Source of the DNA: Poriferisodalis multihospitum
GTDB taxonomy: Bacteria; Actinomycetota; Acidimicrobiia; Acidimicrobiales; Poriferisodalaceae
Assembly: GCA_028278755.1 (NCBI GenBank)
Contig: JAPYOI010000229.1
Coordinates: 1-8,838 of the forward strand
Length of the DNA: 8,838 nt
Direction: 5' to 3'
How positions within the stretch are numbered: position 1 is the stretch's first letter; each line of letters starts with the position of its first letter. Below, in pieces: positions 1 through 5,741 of the stretch. The translations under genes and the position numbers were made by a program. The notes under the pieces were generated by a model that saw only the letters and a list, made by a program, of their open reading frames with translations, was not told where the DNA came from and did no database searches.

Positions 1-75
1 CAGATCGCCCTCGCTGTCACGCTCATCATCGTCATCAAACTCATCGACCACCGCGACCGCTGGCAACCCCAATGA
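1..75 (+). CDS. C-terminal end of an unidentified membrane protein (partial)
   Basis: The first reading frame is open from base 1 to a TGA at 73-75. It encodes 24 residues: a hydrophobic stretch (ALAVTLIIVI) followed by a charged tail (KLIDHRDRWQPQ). This looks like a last transmembrane helix with a short, probably cytoplasmic, basic tail. The start and most of the gene lie left of the window, so no family can be named. The call rests on the open frame, the hydrophobic-then-basic pattern and the lack of a better frame in these bases. The next gene on this strand has its own ribosome binding site about 85 bases downstream. Confidence 0.5.
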   Translation, partial: QIALAVTLIIVIKLIDHRDRWQPQ

Positions 76-111
76 CCCACCTATCGGCGCTCGCTCTAAT
101 GTGTGCGTTGG

Positions 112-137
112 TTGCCGCCTGCGGGGGCGGTCGGCAA
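112..137 (+). other. Inverted repeat between the first two genes (possible weak terminator)
   Basis: TTGCCG at 112-117 is the exact reverse complement of CGGCAA at 132-137. The pairing extends by CC/GG (118-119 with 129-130) past one bulged T at 131, giving an 8-bp GC-rich stem around a 9-base loop. It lies in the 99-base gap between the partial upstream gene and the small membrane protein. No run of T follows, so it is not a textbook intrinsic terminator, and in DNA this GC-rich such a hairpin can arise by chance. Confidence 0.25.
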
Positions 138-160
138 CTTCAGCCGTATTGCCGATCAAA

Positions 161-165
161 GGGGG
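161..165 (+). promoter_or_regulatory. Ribosome binding site fixing the start of the small membrane protein
   Basis: A purine-rich AAAGGGGG run ends at 165, nine bases before the ATG at 175. The same frame stays open back to a GTG at 103, but that earlier start has no comparable site. This site is the main reason for placing the start at 175. Confidence 0.6.
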
Positions 166-174
166 TCGATTGGC

Positions 175-522
175 ATGATGGCGACAATTCTGACGCTGAT
201 CATCCTGGGCATGGTGTTCCAGGGTGCGATGGTGGTCGTAGACAGCGTCCTTGACACGATCAAAGTGAACGACACGCTGAAGTCGATTCCGATTGTCGGA
301 GGCAATCTGAACCTGATCTGGGCGTACTTGTTCGTGCTGATTTCTCAGATCAACGGCGCGAACGATGTGCTCAATCTGGGATTCGGAACGAACATGGAAC
401 TGCTGTCGCTGGGCCGCTTTGGCATGGACGTAGCGACAGCCATCGTTCTCGTTGCCTTCATCCCGGTTCGAGACGCTGCAATCAGCGCCTTGAAGAAGGG
501 CATCGGCGGTCGGGGCGACTGA
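175..522 (+). CDS. Small integral membrane protein of unknown function, 115 aa
   Basis: I do not recognise the family. The product begins MMATILTLIIL and has three hydrophobic segments at about residues 3-26, 42-64 and 87-108, separated by short polar loops. It ends in a basic, glycine-rich tail (KKGIGGRGD). There is no cleavable signal peptide, no cysteine and no recognisable catalytic motif. The start at 175 (or the adjacent ATG at 178) follows a strong ribosome binding site. Starting at the GTG at 103 would add 24 polar, arginine-containing residues with no such support. It may be transcribed with the partial membrane protein upstream or from its own promoter. Its TGA stop (520-522) directly touches the stop codon of the convergent CoA transferase gene. 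That this is a real gene is likely from the helix pattern and the start signal; its role is unknown. Confidence 0.72.
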   Translation: MMATILTLIILGMVFQGAMVVVDSVLDTIKVNDTLKSIPIVGGNLNLIWAYLFVLISQINGANDVLNLGFGTNMELLSLGRFGMDVATAIVLVAFIPVRDAAISALKKGIGGRGD

Positions 523-1761
523 TCAATCCGGCAGCACGATGACGCCCTGGTCGCGCAGCGCGTCAATCTCGTCGTCGCCGTAGCCCAGCTCGCTGAGGAT
601 CTCGACCGCGTGCTCGCCCAGCAGCGGTGCGTGGCGCCGCAACCGCGTCGGCGTCGCTGAGTAGATCACCGGATCGGCTACGTAGCGGTACGCCCCTTCG
701 GTGGGGTGCTCCGAGATGCTCACGAGGCCCACGGCGGCGAGCTGAGGATCTGCGTCGAGGTCTGCCAAGTCCATGACCCTCGCGGCCGGGATCGAGTGGG
801 TGTCGCAGTAGGCGATCCACTCGTCGGTGGTGCGACGCACCGAGAGCTCCCCGAACAGTGCGTACAGCTCGTCGATGTGCGCGATCCGCGAGTTGTGGTC
901 GGCGAAGCGCGGATCGTCGGCCAGCTCGGGTCGTTCGACGTACGCGAAGAAGGCTCGGTACTGCGCATCGTTGTAGGGCAGCAGGCACACCCAGCCGTCG
1001 GACGTGGGATAGGGCCGCCGGTACGGCGTGAGCAGCCGGTCATAGCCGAATGGTCCCTCGGGCGGCTCGAAGACGGCGCCGCGGTAGTGCTCCACCAGGT
1101 TGAAGGCCACCATCGTCTCGAACATGGGCACCTCGATGGCCTGTGCCGCGCCGGTCCGTTCCCGATGGAACAAGGCCGCGAGCACAGCCTCCACCACATG
1201 CAGCCCGCTGACCTTGTCGGCGATCACCGAGGGGACGAAGCCGGGCTCGCCTGCGATGCGGCCGATCAGGTCCGACAGGCCGGATGCGGCTTGGATGGCG
1301 TCGTCGTACGCCGCTTTGTCGCGGTACGGGCCCCCGCTGCCGTAGCCGTTCGCACGGCAGCAGATGAGCTGCGGATGCTGTGCTCGCAGGGACTCGGCGT
1401 CGAGGCCGAGACGTTCGAGTGCTGCGGCCCGCATGTTGGTGATCAGCACGTCGGAGCTCGCAAGCAGCCGCTGCATGGCTGCACGCCCGGCATCCGATTT
1501 GAGGTCCAGCGCCAGCGAGCGCTTGTTGCGCTGGATGTTGAGGCTGAAGCCTGACATGCCAGCGGACCGGGCAGGCAGACCGTTGCGGGTTGAGTCTCCG
1601 TCCAGCGATTCCACCCTGATCACATCGGCGCCGTGATCTCCCAGCATTCGGCAGGCCATGGGCCCCATGAGCACGGTGGTGAGATCGACTACGCGTATTC
1701 CATCGAGGGCTCCGGCCGATTCGTGGCTGGCCGCGGCGGCGATGCCTGCAGTGTCTGGCAT
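523..1761 (-). CDS. Class III CoA transferase (CaiB/BaiF, formyl-CoA transferase family), 412 aa
   Basis: Family III CoA transferases move coenzyme A between an acyl-CoA and a free carboxylic acid through an enzyme-bound anhydride on an aspartate; they are cytoplasmic and usually dimeric. The length (412 aa) is typical. After a 20-residue Ala-rich leader comes the N-terminal signature GIRVVDLTTVLMGP, with GADVIRVE at about residues 44-51. NKRSLALDLKS (79-89) and DVLITNMR (104-111) are also family blocks. VIADKVSGLHVVEAVLAAL aligns with the active-site block, so D182 is the predicted catalytic aspartate. The C-terminal half carries DGWVCLLPYND and, near the end, RRHAPLLGEH, where an 'xxPxLGEH' element is usual. 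ATG at 1761 is preceded by GGAGG five bases upstream, inside the 12-base gap to the upstream gene, so the two are probably cotranscribed. The substrate cannot be read from the sequence or the neighbours; carnitine, formyl/oxalate, bile-acid, mesaconyl or racemase-type (Amacr/Mcr) roles all share this fold. Confidence 0.93.
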   Translation of the reverse strand: MPDTAGIAAAASHESAGALDGIRVVDLTTVLMGPMACRMLGDHGADVIRVESLDGDSTRNGLPARSAGMSGFSLNIQRNKRSLALDLKSDAGRAAMQRLLASSDVLITNMRAAALERLGLDAESLRAQHPQLICCRANGYGSGGPYRDKAAYDDAIQAASGLSDLIGRIAGEPGFVPSVIADKVSGLHVVEAVLAALFHRERTGAAQAIEVPMFETMVAFNLVEHYRGAVFEPPEGPFGYDRLLTPYRRPYPTSDGWVCLLPYNDAQYRAFFAYVERPELADDPRFADHNSRIAHIDELYALFGELSVRRTTDEWIAYCDTHSIPAARVMDLADLDADPQLAAVGLVSISEHPTEGAYRYVADPVIYSATPTRLRRHAPLLGEHAVEILSELGYGDDEIDALRDQGVIVLPD

Positions 1762-1773
1762 GGGAGCCTCCGC

Positions 1774-2037
1774 TTACTCAGTCGATCCGGCTGCAGCGGC
1801 TTGACGCTCCTCGCGCTCGGCGGCCTTGATGCCGTGGCTCATGACGATGGTGGGCGCGAGCAGCATCGAGCCCACCACGAGCGCCACGGCGATCAGCGTG
1901 CTGAGCAGCGGCGTGTAGCCCCAGCGGATGCCGACGGCCCCGCAGATGAGCGAAGCGGCATAGAGGCCGTATCCGGTCCGTTGCCCCAGGCTGGTGATCC
2001 GCTTCAGCCGGGCTCGCCGAGCGAGAACATCGTCCAC
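1774..2037 (-). CDS. Small two-helix membrane protein of unknown function, 87 aa
   Basis: The family is not recognised. A basic N-terminus (residues 1-20, with ARRARLKR) is followed by two hydrophobic segments at about 24-38 and 43-66, then a charged and Ala-rich tail (KAAEREERQAAAAG). The positive-inside pattern predicts that both ends are cytoplasmic. The start is taken as GTG at 2037-2035. No clear Shine-Dalgarno sequence precedes it, but a GATAAT box lies six bases upstream, which suits a leaderless message that begins at the GTG. No good internal alternative start exists before the helices. The gene sits between a DUF5317-like protein (29-base gap) and the CoA transferase (12-base gap), all on the minus strand, so at least part of its transcription is probably shared with the CoA transferase. 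Nothing shows a direct functional link to that enzyme. Confidence 0.75.
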   Translation of the reverse strand: MDDVLARRARLKRITSLGQRTGYGLYAASLICGAVGIRWGYTPLLSTLIAVALVVGSMLLAPTIVMSHGIKAAEREERQAAAAGSTE

Positions 2038-2043
2038 GGTCCC

Positions 2044-2049
2044 ATTATC
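2044..2049 (-). promoter_or_regulatory. Candidate -10 element of a leaderless promoter
   Basis: On the minus strand GATAAT (complement of 2044-2049) is followed by six bases and then GTG at 2037. The usual distance from a -10 box to the first transcribed base would put +1 on the G of the start codon. A -10 box directly before an RTG codon is the common layout of leaderless genes in actinobacteria. No good -35 box is seen 16-18 bases further upstream, where the sequence is GCCTGA-like, so support comes from the -10 box and its spacing only. Confidence 0.45.
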
Positions 2050-2066
2050 TCGGCACGCTGCGGCGT

Positions 2067-3038
2067 TCAGGCTCCGAAGAGCTGGGGATCGTGGCTCCCT
2101 GTCGGCTCGTCGCCCGAGACGCGGTCGTATTCCCCCGCCTGATTGCCGATGGGCTCCTCGGCCTGCGGCTCATGAGGCCACGGAGCGGGGGCCGGCCACG
2201 GTGCCGGTTCGACCCTCGAGGCCCAGGCCGGCTCGCTGGGTATGGGCACCGGGCTGGGTTCGGACGGGGCAGCGACGGGTGCGGGCGCTGCGGGAGTTGC
2301 CGCTGCGGTTGAGCCGATCAGTGGGGGATGCTCCAGCGTCGTGCGCTGTCCTGCGGGCCTCAGCACGACCGAAACCTCGTCGTAGTCGTCGAAGTCGCTG
2401 TGCGACACCGCCGCCAGTCGTTGCAGCTCCCGGGCACCCGGCCACATCAGCCGGAATCCGACATTCGCCAAGCCGGCGGCAGTCACCAGGTCGCCGAGCG
2501 TGATGACATCTCTCAGCGGCGCGAGCGGGATCGCACCGCCCAGCCAAGCAGCGATCGTTGCGTCGTCCGACCACCGGCGTGCCGCACCCAGCAGCACCCG
2601 GTCGATCCCGTCGTAGTCGATGATGCCCGCGGCCACGACGGCACCTTCGCTCACCGGCACGTAGCCGTTCACCAGGAGCACACCGAGATTCGCGGCCATG
2701 CCGATTGCGGCGATGGTTGCGCCGGCGATGTGCCGGTTGAGCAGGCACCCCGCGAGCAGCAGCGCCAGCGAGATGCCGAGGGCGAACCGGCCGGCGAGCA
2801 TGTTGGTGTCCAGCCCGACGGCGAGCGACAGGACAGCTCCGAGCACCAACACCGGCCAGTGGTTGATTCGCACCCCTCGGATCCCGCTGAGAATTCCGGA
2901 GGGTGTGCCGCCGGTGACCAGAGCGACAGCAAAGCCGACGCCGAGTCCGATGAGGGCCAGGAGCGTGATGAAGGACACCGCGTTCTGAAGATACCGAGTA
3001 GCGCGCGAGCGTTCGGGGATGCGGCAGCAGGCGGCCAT
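2067..3038 (-). CDS. DUF5317-like membrane protein with Pro/Ala-rich C-terminal tail, 323 aa
   Basis: The hydrophobic core resembles DUF5317 proteins, a family of unknown function. A first helix runs into GGxxSGILSGIRG (about residues 22-55), with further hydrophobic segments at about 60-76, 84-100, 106-125 and 178-198. The family-like block WLGGAIPLAPLRDVITLGDLV (165-185) precedes the last helix. Residues from about 205 are soluble: an acidic patch (DFDDYDE) and then a low-complexity tail (about 237-300) rich in Pro, Ala, Glu and Trp, with repeats such as EPAPWPAPAPWPHEP. The frame stays open to 3536, but that part lies antisense to the biotin carrier gene and ccmA and has no supporting content. 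I chose ATG at 3038 because GGAG lies five bases upstream. GTG at 2978 (303 aa) would begin almost at the first helix, as family members usually do, and has a possible -10 box (TATCTT, 2988-2993), so it remains an alternative. The role is unknown. Confidence 0.8.
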   Translation of the reverse strand: MAACCRIPERSRATRYLQNAVSFITLLALIGLGVGFAVALVTGGTPSGILSGIRGVRINHWPVLVLGAVLSLAVGLDTNMLAGRFALGISLALLLAGCLLNRHIAGATIAAIGMAANLGVLLVNGYVPVSEGAVVAAGIIDYDGIDRVLLGAARRWSDDATIAAWLGGAIPLAPLRDVITLGDLVTAAGLANVGFRLMWPGARELQRLAAVSHSDFDDYDEVSVVLRPAGQRTTLEHPPLIGSTAAATPAAPAPVAAPSEPSPVPIPSEPAWASRVEPAPWPAPAPWPHEPQAEEPIGNQAGEYDRVSGDEPTGSHDPQLFGA

Positions 3039-3043
3039 CCAAT

Positions 3044-3047
3044 CTCC
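3044..3047 (-). promoter_or_regulatory. Ribosome binding site for the DUF5317-like gene
   Basis: GGAG on the minus strand (complement of 3044-3047) stands five bases before ATG at 3038. It supports this start over the long upstream open frame and over the GTG at 2978, though four matching bases are modest evidence. Confidence 0.4.
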
Positions 3048-3106
3048 GCAGCGCGCTGGTGGATCGTCGAATGCGCACAGCAGGGGCGGCACGGCTGCCG
3101 CTCGGT

Positions 3107-3112
3107 TAGCTT
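3107..3112 (+). promoter_or_regulatory. Possible -10 element for the biotin carrier gene
   Basis: TAGCTT at 3107-3112 fits the TANNNT pattern and would start a transcript near 3119. That leaves a leader of about 35 bases containing the GAGGAG ribosome binding site. No clear -35 box is visible. The rest of the 115-base divergent region (3039-3153) is GC-rich and holds nothing else I can support. Confidence 0.3.
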
Positions 3113-3140
3113 TGCGCCGGCCCTTCGCCCCGGGCCCGTC

Positions 3141-3148
3141 GAGGAGAG
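3141..3148 (+). promoter_or_regulatory. Ribosome binding site deciding the start of the biotin carrier gene
   Basis: GAGGAGAG at 3141-3148 contains GGAG (3143-3146) seven bases before GTG at 3154. The frame is open back to 3019, but that would add 45 Arg/Ala/Ser-rich residues before the conserved domain. This site marks 3154 as the start. Confidence 0.7.
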
Positions 3149-3153
3149 ACAAC

Positions 3154-3372
3154 GTGCTGGACGTTCGAGCTGAGTTGACTGCGACCGTGTGGAAGGTGGT
3201 CGCCGAGGTGGGCACCGCCGTAGCTGCCGGCGACGATTTGCTCATCCTCGAGTCCATGAAGATGGAGATCCCGGTCACTGCACCCGAGAGCGGCACGCTC
3301 GCGGAGATGCATGTGGCCGAAGGCGACTCCGTCGCCGAAGGCGATGTGCTTGCGGTGGTCGCCACGTCCTGA
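3154..3372 (+). CDS. Stand-alone biotin carrier protein, 72 aa (TB7.3-like)
   Basis: A single biotinyl domain fills the protein. The motif ESMKMEIPV (33-41) contains the lysine (K36) that biotin protein ligase modifies, and the flanking VRAEL/TATVW strand and GTL..MHVAEGDSVAEGDVLAVV repeat form the usual beta-sandwich halves. The paired VAEGDS/VAEGDV units are encoded by two near-identical 15-base stretches at 3313-3327 and 3331-3345. The domain carries carboxyl groups for acyl-CoA or pyruvate-type carboxylases in the cytoplasm. From memory it closely resembles the 71-residue mycobacterial biotinylated protein TB7.3 (Rv3221c), including VRAE near the start and ESMKMEIPV. The partner carboxylase is not in the window. 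The Met-Lys-Met context favours biotin over lipoate, which usually has a D-K-A type motif. It precedes ccmA by 30 bases on the same strand and may be cotranscribed with it, though no functional tie to heme handling is known. Confidence 0.92.
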   Translation: MLDVRAELTATVWKVVAEVGTAVAAGDDLLILESMKMEIPVTAPESGTLAEMHVAEGDSVAEGDVLAVVATS

Positions 3373-3402
3373 CCTCCGGCGCGGCCGTAGCCTTGACGTT
3401 CC

Positions 3403-4083
3403 GTGGGCGCTGCCGTTGCCTTTGAGGGCGTCGTTGCCCTGCTGGACCGCTTTCCCGCATTGGCGGGTGTGGATCTCAGCGTGCAAGCCGGCGAGATGGT
3501 GTGCCTGAGAGGACCCAACGGAGCAGGCAAGAGCACGTTGCTGCGGGCCTGTGCGGGGTTCGTGCCCGTGCGGGGCGAGCGCGCCGAGGTGCTCGGCTTT
3601 GACCTGAAAGCGCAGCGTCGCTCGGTCCGGCCTCACGTGGGATTGCTGGGGCATCGGTCACCCCTGTACGGCGATCTGCGGATCGACGACCAGTTGCGCC
3701 ACTGCGCTGACGTGCACCGCGCCGGAGTACCTGAAGTCTCAGCCGCGATCGAGCGCTTTGCACTCGGCGGCCGTCTCGGCGAGGTTGCCATTCGACGGCT
3801 CTCGGAAGGCCAGCAACGGCGGGTGGCGCTGGCGTGCCTGACCATCGCGCGGCCGCGGCTGTGGCTGCTGGATGAGCCCCATGCCGGGCTTGACACCGTG
3901 AGCCGGGACGCGCTCGACGAGCTGCTGGCCGATGCCGTGGAGGCAGGCGCCACCGTGATGTTCGCAACGCACGAGACGGGCCGCTCCCGCGTTGCGGCCG
4001 CTCGCCAAGTGATGCTGGCCGGCGGCCGCGTCGAGACGCCCGGACAGGTGCAACCCACGGATGGCCCGACCGATGTGGCGTGA
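3403..4083 (+). CDS. ccmA: Cytochrome c maturation ABC transporter ATP-binding protein CcmA, 226 aa
   Basis: CcmA is the cytoplasmic ATPase that with CcmB powers release of heme-loaded CcmE from the CcmC/CcmD complex. All ABC elements are present: Walker A GPNGAGKST (37-45, K43), signature LSEGQQRRVALA (133-144), Walker B LWLLDEP (153-159, catalytic E158) and the switch histidine in FATH (H190). At the Q-loop position the sequence reads LGHRSPLYGDL, with His instead of Gln. The GH-P/LxL form is typical of CcmA proteins, for example GHQPG in E. coli, so this supports CcmA over a generic ABC protein. The length matches the family. GTG at 3403 has no obvious Shine-Dalgarno sequence; a TAGCCT box at 3388-3393 sits nine bases upstream, but translation or transcription from the preceding gene is equally possible. 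The 3' end overlaps ccmB by 23 bases. Confidence 0.93.
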   Translation: MGAAVAFEGVVALLDRFPALAGVDLSVQAGEMVCLRGPNGAGKSTLLRACAGFVPVRGERAEVLGFDLKAQRRSVRPHVGLLGHRSPLYGDLRIDDQLRHCADVHRAGVPEVSAAIERFALGGRLGEVAIRRLSEGQQRRVALACLTIARPRLWLLDEPHAGLDTVSRDALDELLADAVEAGATVMFATHETGRSRVAAARQVMLAGGRVETPGQVQPTDGPTDVA

Positions 4084-4741
4084 GATCTGGCTTGTCTGCC
4101 GCAAGGACATGATCATCGAGTGGCGGGCTCGCGTCACCCTCGTCCAGATCGTCCCGACCGTGCTGCTGGTGCTGGTCGTCTTCGCATTCGCTCTTGACGC
4201 AAACCCGTCGCTGCTGGGTGCGGGAGCGGGCGGCCTGTTCTGGGTGGCTGTGCTCTTCGGGACAGTGCTCGGGGCGAAGCGCAGCTTCGACATCGAAGCC
4301 GAAGGCGGGAACCTCGATGCTCTGCGTCTCGGAGGGCTCGTGCCTGCGGCCATCCTCTGGGGCAAGGCGGCGGCGCTGGCCCTGCAGCTCGTGCTCGTCG
4401 GCGTTTTCGCCGCGGCGGGCCTGCTGGTGCTCTACTCAGTGACCGTCCACGACTGGTTCTTGATCGTGGTTGCAGGACTGTGCGGTATGGCTGCGTTCGC
4501 CATCTGCGGGACGCTGTACGGGGCGATGACGGTAGGTCTGCGGTCCGCAGATACCCTGCTCCCGCTGCTGCTGATCCCGGTGGCAGCACCGGTGCTCTTG
4601 GCCGGAACCCGGGCGTTCGACGTGGCGCTCGGGACCAGCGCCGACCAAGGCTGGAGCTGGACAGCACTGCTCGCAGTGGTGCTCGTCACTTATGTCGCAG
4701 TGGGCTGGGCCGCAGCCGGCCCGCTGCTGGAGGACGCCTGA
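4061..4741 (+). CDS. ccmB: Heme exporter membrane subunit CcmB, 226 aa
   Basis: CcmB is the integral membrane partner of CcmA in the CcmABCD complex. The protein has a basic amphipathic N-terminus (WREIWLVCRKDMIIEWRAR) and about six membrane segments near residues 26-45, 55-71, 96-125, 131-155, 165-182 and 199-219. This matches the six-helix plan and length (about 220 aa) of the family. Family-type elements include an LDALRLGGLVPAAILWGK block after the second helix, comparable to the 'LxLxPLP' region of proteobacterial CcmB, and PVAAPVLLAGTRA in the fifth segment. ATG at 4061 lies inside ccmA; ATG at 4073, which would give MWREIW, is an equally good start and also inside ccmA. Neither has a strong ribosome binding site, which suits translational coupling. 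Identity rests on the position between ccmA and ccmC as much as on sequence. Confidence 0.9.
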   Translation: MARPMWREIWLVCRKDMIIEWRARVTLVQIVPTVLLVLVVFAFALDANPSLLGAGAGGLFWVAVLFGTVLGAKRSFDIEAEGGNLDALRLGGLVPAAILWGKAAALALQLVLVGVFAAAGLLVLYSVTVHDWFLIVVAGLCGMAAFAICGTLYGAMTVGLRSADTLLPLLLIPVAAPVLLAGTRAFDVALGTSADQGWSWTALLAVVLVTYVAVGWAAAGPLLEDA

Positions 4742-4749
4742 GTCGCCCG

Positions 4750-5577
4750 ATGATCGAGACACCTGAGCCCGACCTTCGCGAGCAGGCGCAGCGAGCCGGT
4801 TCCCTGTCGATGACCGGCAGCGTCGCCACCCGGCTGCTCGGCGTGGTCGCGATCGCCGCTGTGGGTGTGATGGCGCTGCTGGCGCTGTGGATCTCGCCCG
4901 CCGATGCGGTCCAAGGCGATGCGGTGCGCCTCATGTACGTCCACGTGCCTTCCATCTGGGTCGCCTATGGAGGTTTCGTGCTCACCGCATTCGCCAGTGC
5001 CAGGGTGCTGTGGCGCACTCGCAGCGGCGCCGGCGGCACCTACGGCGTCATCGCTGATCGGCAGGCCCGGCGGTGGGACCGCGTCGCCGGTGCGGCGGCC
5101 GAGCTCGGTGTGCTGTTCACGGCTCTCACGCTGGTAACCGGTTCGCTCTGGGGAAAGGTGACCTGGGGCACCTACTGGCAGTGGGACGCCAGGCTCACCA
5201 CGACCGTGCTGCTGTTCGTGACCTATTTGGGGTACTTGGCGCTGCGCCGGCTCCCGGCCGAGTCGCGTGCGCGGGCCCGCAGGTCGGCGGTGATGGCGCT
5301 CATCGCGGTCGTCAACCTGCCCATCGTCCACTACTCGGTGGACTGGTGGCGCACGCTGCATCAAGAGGCCAGCCTGAACCTCGAACCGGGGGGCGACCGC
5401 AACATCACCGGTGAGATGTACTGGACGCTGCTGTATTCGTGGGCCACTTTCACTGTGGTGGCGCTGTGGATCGGCATTCACCGCTACCGGGTGCTGCGCC
5501 TCGAGGAACTTGCCGAAGAGGCATCGCTGGAAGAACTCCTCGCCCAGCGTCGTGACGAGCAGGCGGCGGGCCGATGA
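4750..5577 (+). CDS. ccmC: Heme-delivery protein CcmC, 275 aa
   Basis: CcmC is a heme-handling membrane protein that presents heme to CcmE on the outer face of the membrane. The tryptophan-rich WWD motif is clear at about residues 134-149 (WGKVTWGTYWQWDARL). The two conserved external histidines are H65 in MYVHVPSIW and H194 in NLPIVHYSVDWWRTLHQ, equivalent to H60 and H184 of E. coli CcmC. About six membrane segments are visible, at roughly 27-47, 66-88, 114-134, 151-166, 179-198 and 416 bases further on at 222-240. The protein is longer than the E. coli form (245 aa) because of a charged N-terminal segment and a 30-residue C-terminal tail (LEELAEEASLEELLAQ) likely to be helical. ATG at 4750 follows the ccmB stop by 8 bases; GGAGG at 4729-4733 is 16 bases upstream, longer than ideal. 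The gene overlaps ccmD by ATGA. Confidence 0.95.
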   Translation: MIETPEPDLREQAQRAGSLSMTGSVATRLLGVVAIAAVGVMALLALWISPADAVQGDAVRLMYVHVPSIWVAYGGFVLTAFASARVLWRTRSGAGGTYGVIADRQARRWDRVAGAAAELGVLFTALTLVTGSLWGKVTWGTYWQWDARLTTTVLLFVTYLGYLALRRLPAESRARARRSAVMALIAVVNLPIVHYSVDWWRTLHQEASLNLEPGGDRNITGEMYWTLLYSWATFTVVALWIGIHRYRVLRLEELAEEASLEELLAQRRDEQAAGR

Positions 5578-5741
5578 CGCACGCGGCAAACGTGTTCTCG
5601 GGCTACGTGCTGGCAGCCGTCGCGACGGCCGCCTATGTCGTGTGGGTGATTCACCGTGGACGCACGCTCGGTCGGCACCTGGGGATCGGCGCGCGAGGCC
5701 CCGTTTCCGACGTCGCCGACGAGTCCCGTCCCCGTGACTGA
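5574..5741 (+). CDS. ccmD: Small heme-exporter subunit CcmD, 55 aa
   Basis: This short gene fits between ccmC and ccmE. It begins ATGA at 5574, overlapping the ccmC stop, and ends at TGA 5739-5741. The product starts MTHAANVFSGYVLAAVATAA. It has one membrane helix (about residues 8-26) followed by a basic stretch HRGRTLGRHL and a polar tail ending ESRPRD. A single helix with a conserved Tyr near its start and a basic cytoplasmic side is the normal CcmD pattern. CcmD stabilises the CcmC-CcmE complex and helps release holo-CcmE. Its length, helix and exact position in the operon make the call secure, although the sequence of CcmD is poorly conserved between groups. Confidence 0.85.
   Translation: MTHAANVFSGYVLAAVATAAYVVWVIHRGRTLGRHLGIGARGPVSDVADESRPRD

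Noticed and set aside
72..254. 60-codon plus-strand frame overlapping the small membrane protein
   Set aside because: It overlaps the better-supported 175-522 gene in another frame, lacks a ribosome binding site and ends in low-complexity sequence. The lipoprotein-like start (ALMCALVAACGGG) is short and not followed by a plausible domain.
505..550. Possible bidirectional terminator at the convergent junction
   Set aside because: Only a five-base GGGCG/CGCCC pairing with a long loop and no T-run was found.
706..1554. Long plus-strand open frame of 282 codons opposite the CoA transferase
   Set aside because: It is antisense to a gene with clear catalytic and family motifs, and its composition (His/Arg/Val/Gly-rich, no domain) is typical of an antisense shadow.
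2976..2993. TATCTT box nine bases before GTG 2978 as a second leaderless promoter
   Set aside because: The spacing is longer than ideal, no -35 box is seen, and ATG 3038 has a better ribosome binding site. It is kept only as an alternative start.
3313..3345. Two near-identical 15-base stretches 18 bases apart
   Set aside because: They encode the VAEGDS/VAEGDV units of the biotinyl domain, whose internal symmetry explains the repeat.
3039..3536. Upstream continuation of the DUF5317-like frame, open for about 166 more codons on the minus strand
   Set aside because: It runs antisense through the biotin carrier and into ccmA, is rich in Ser/Thr/Pro/Arg as expected for a shadow frame in GC-rich DNA, and has no start signal.
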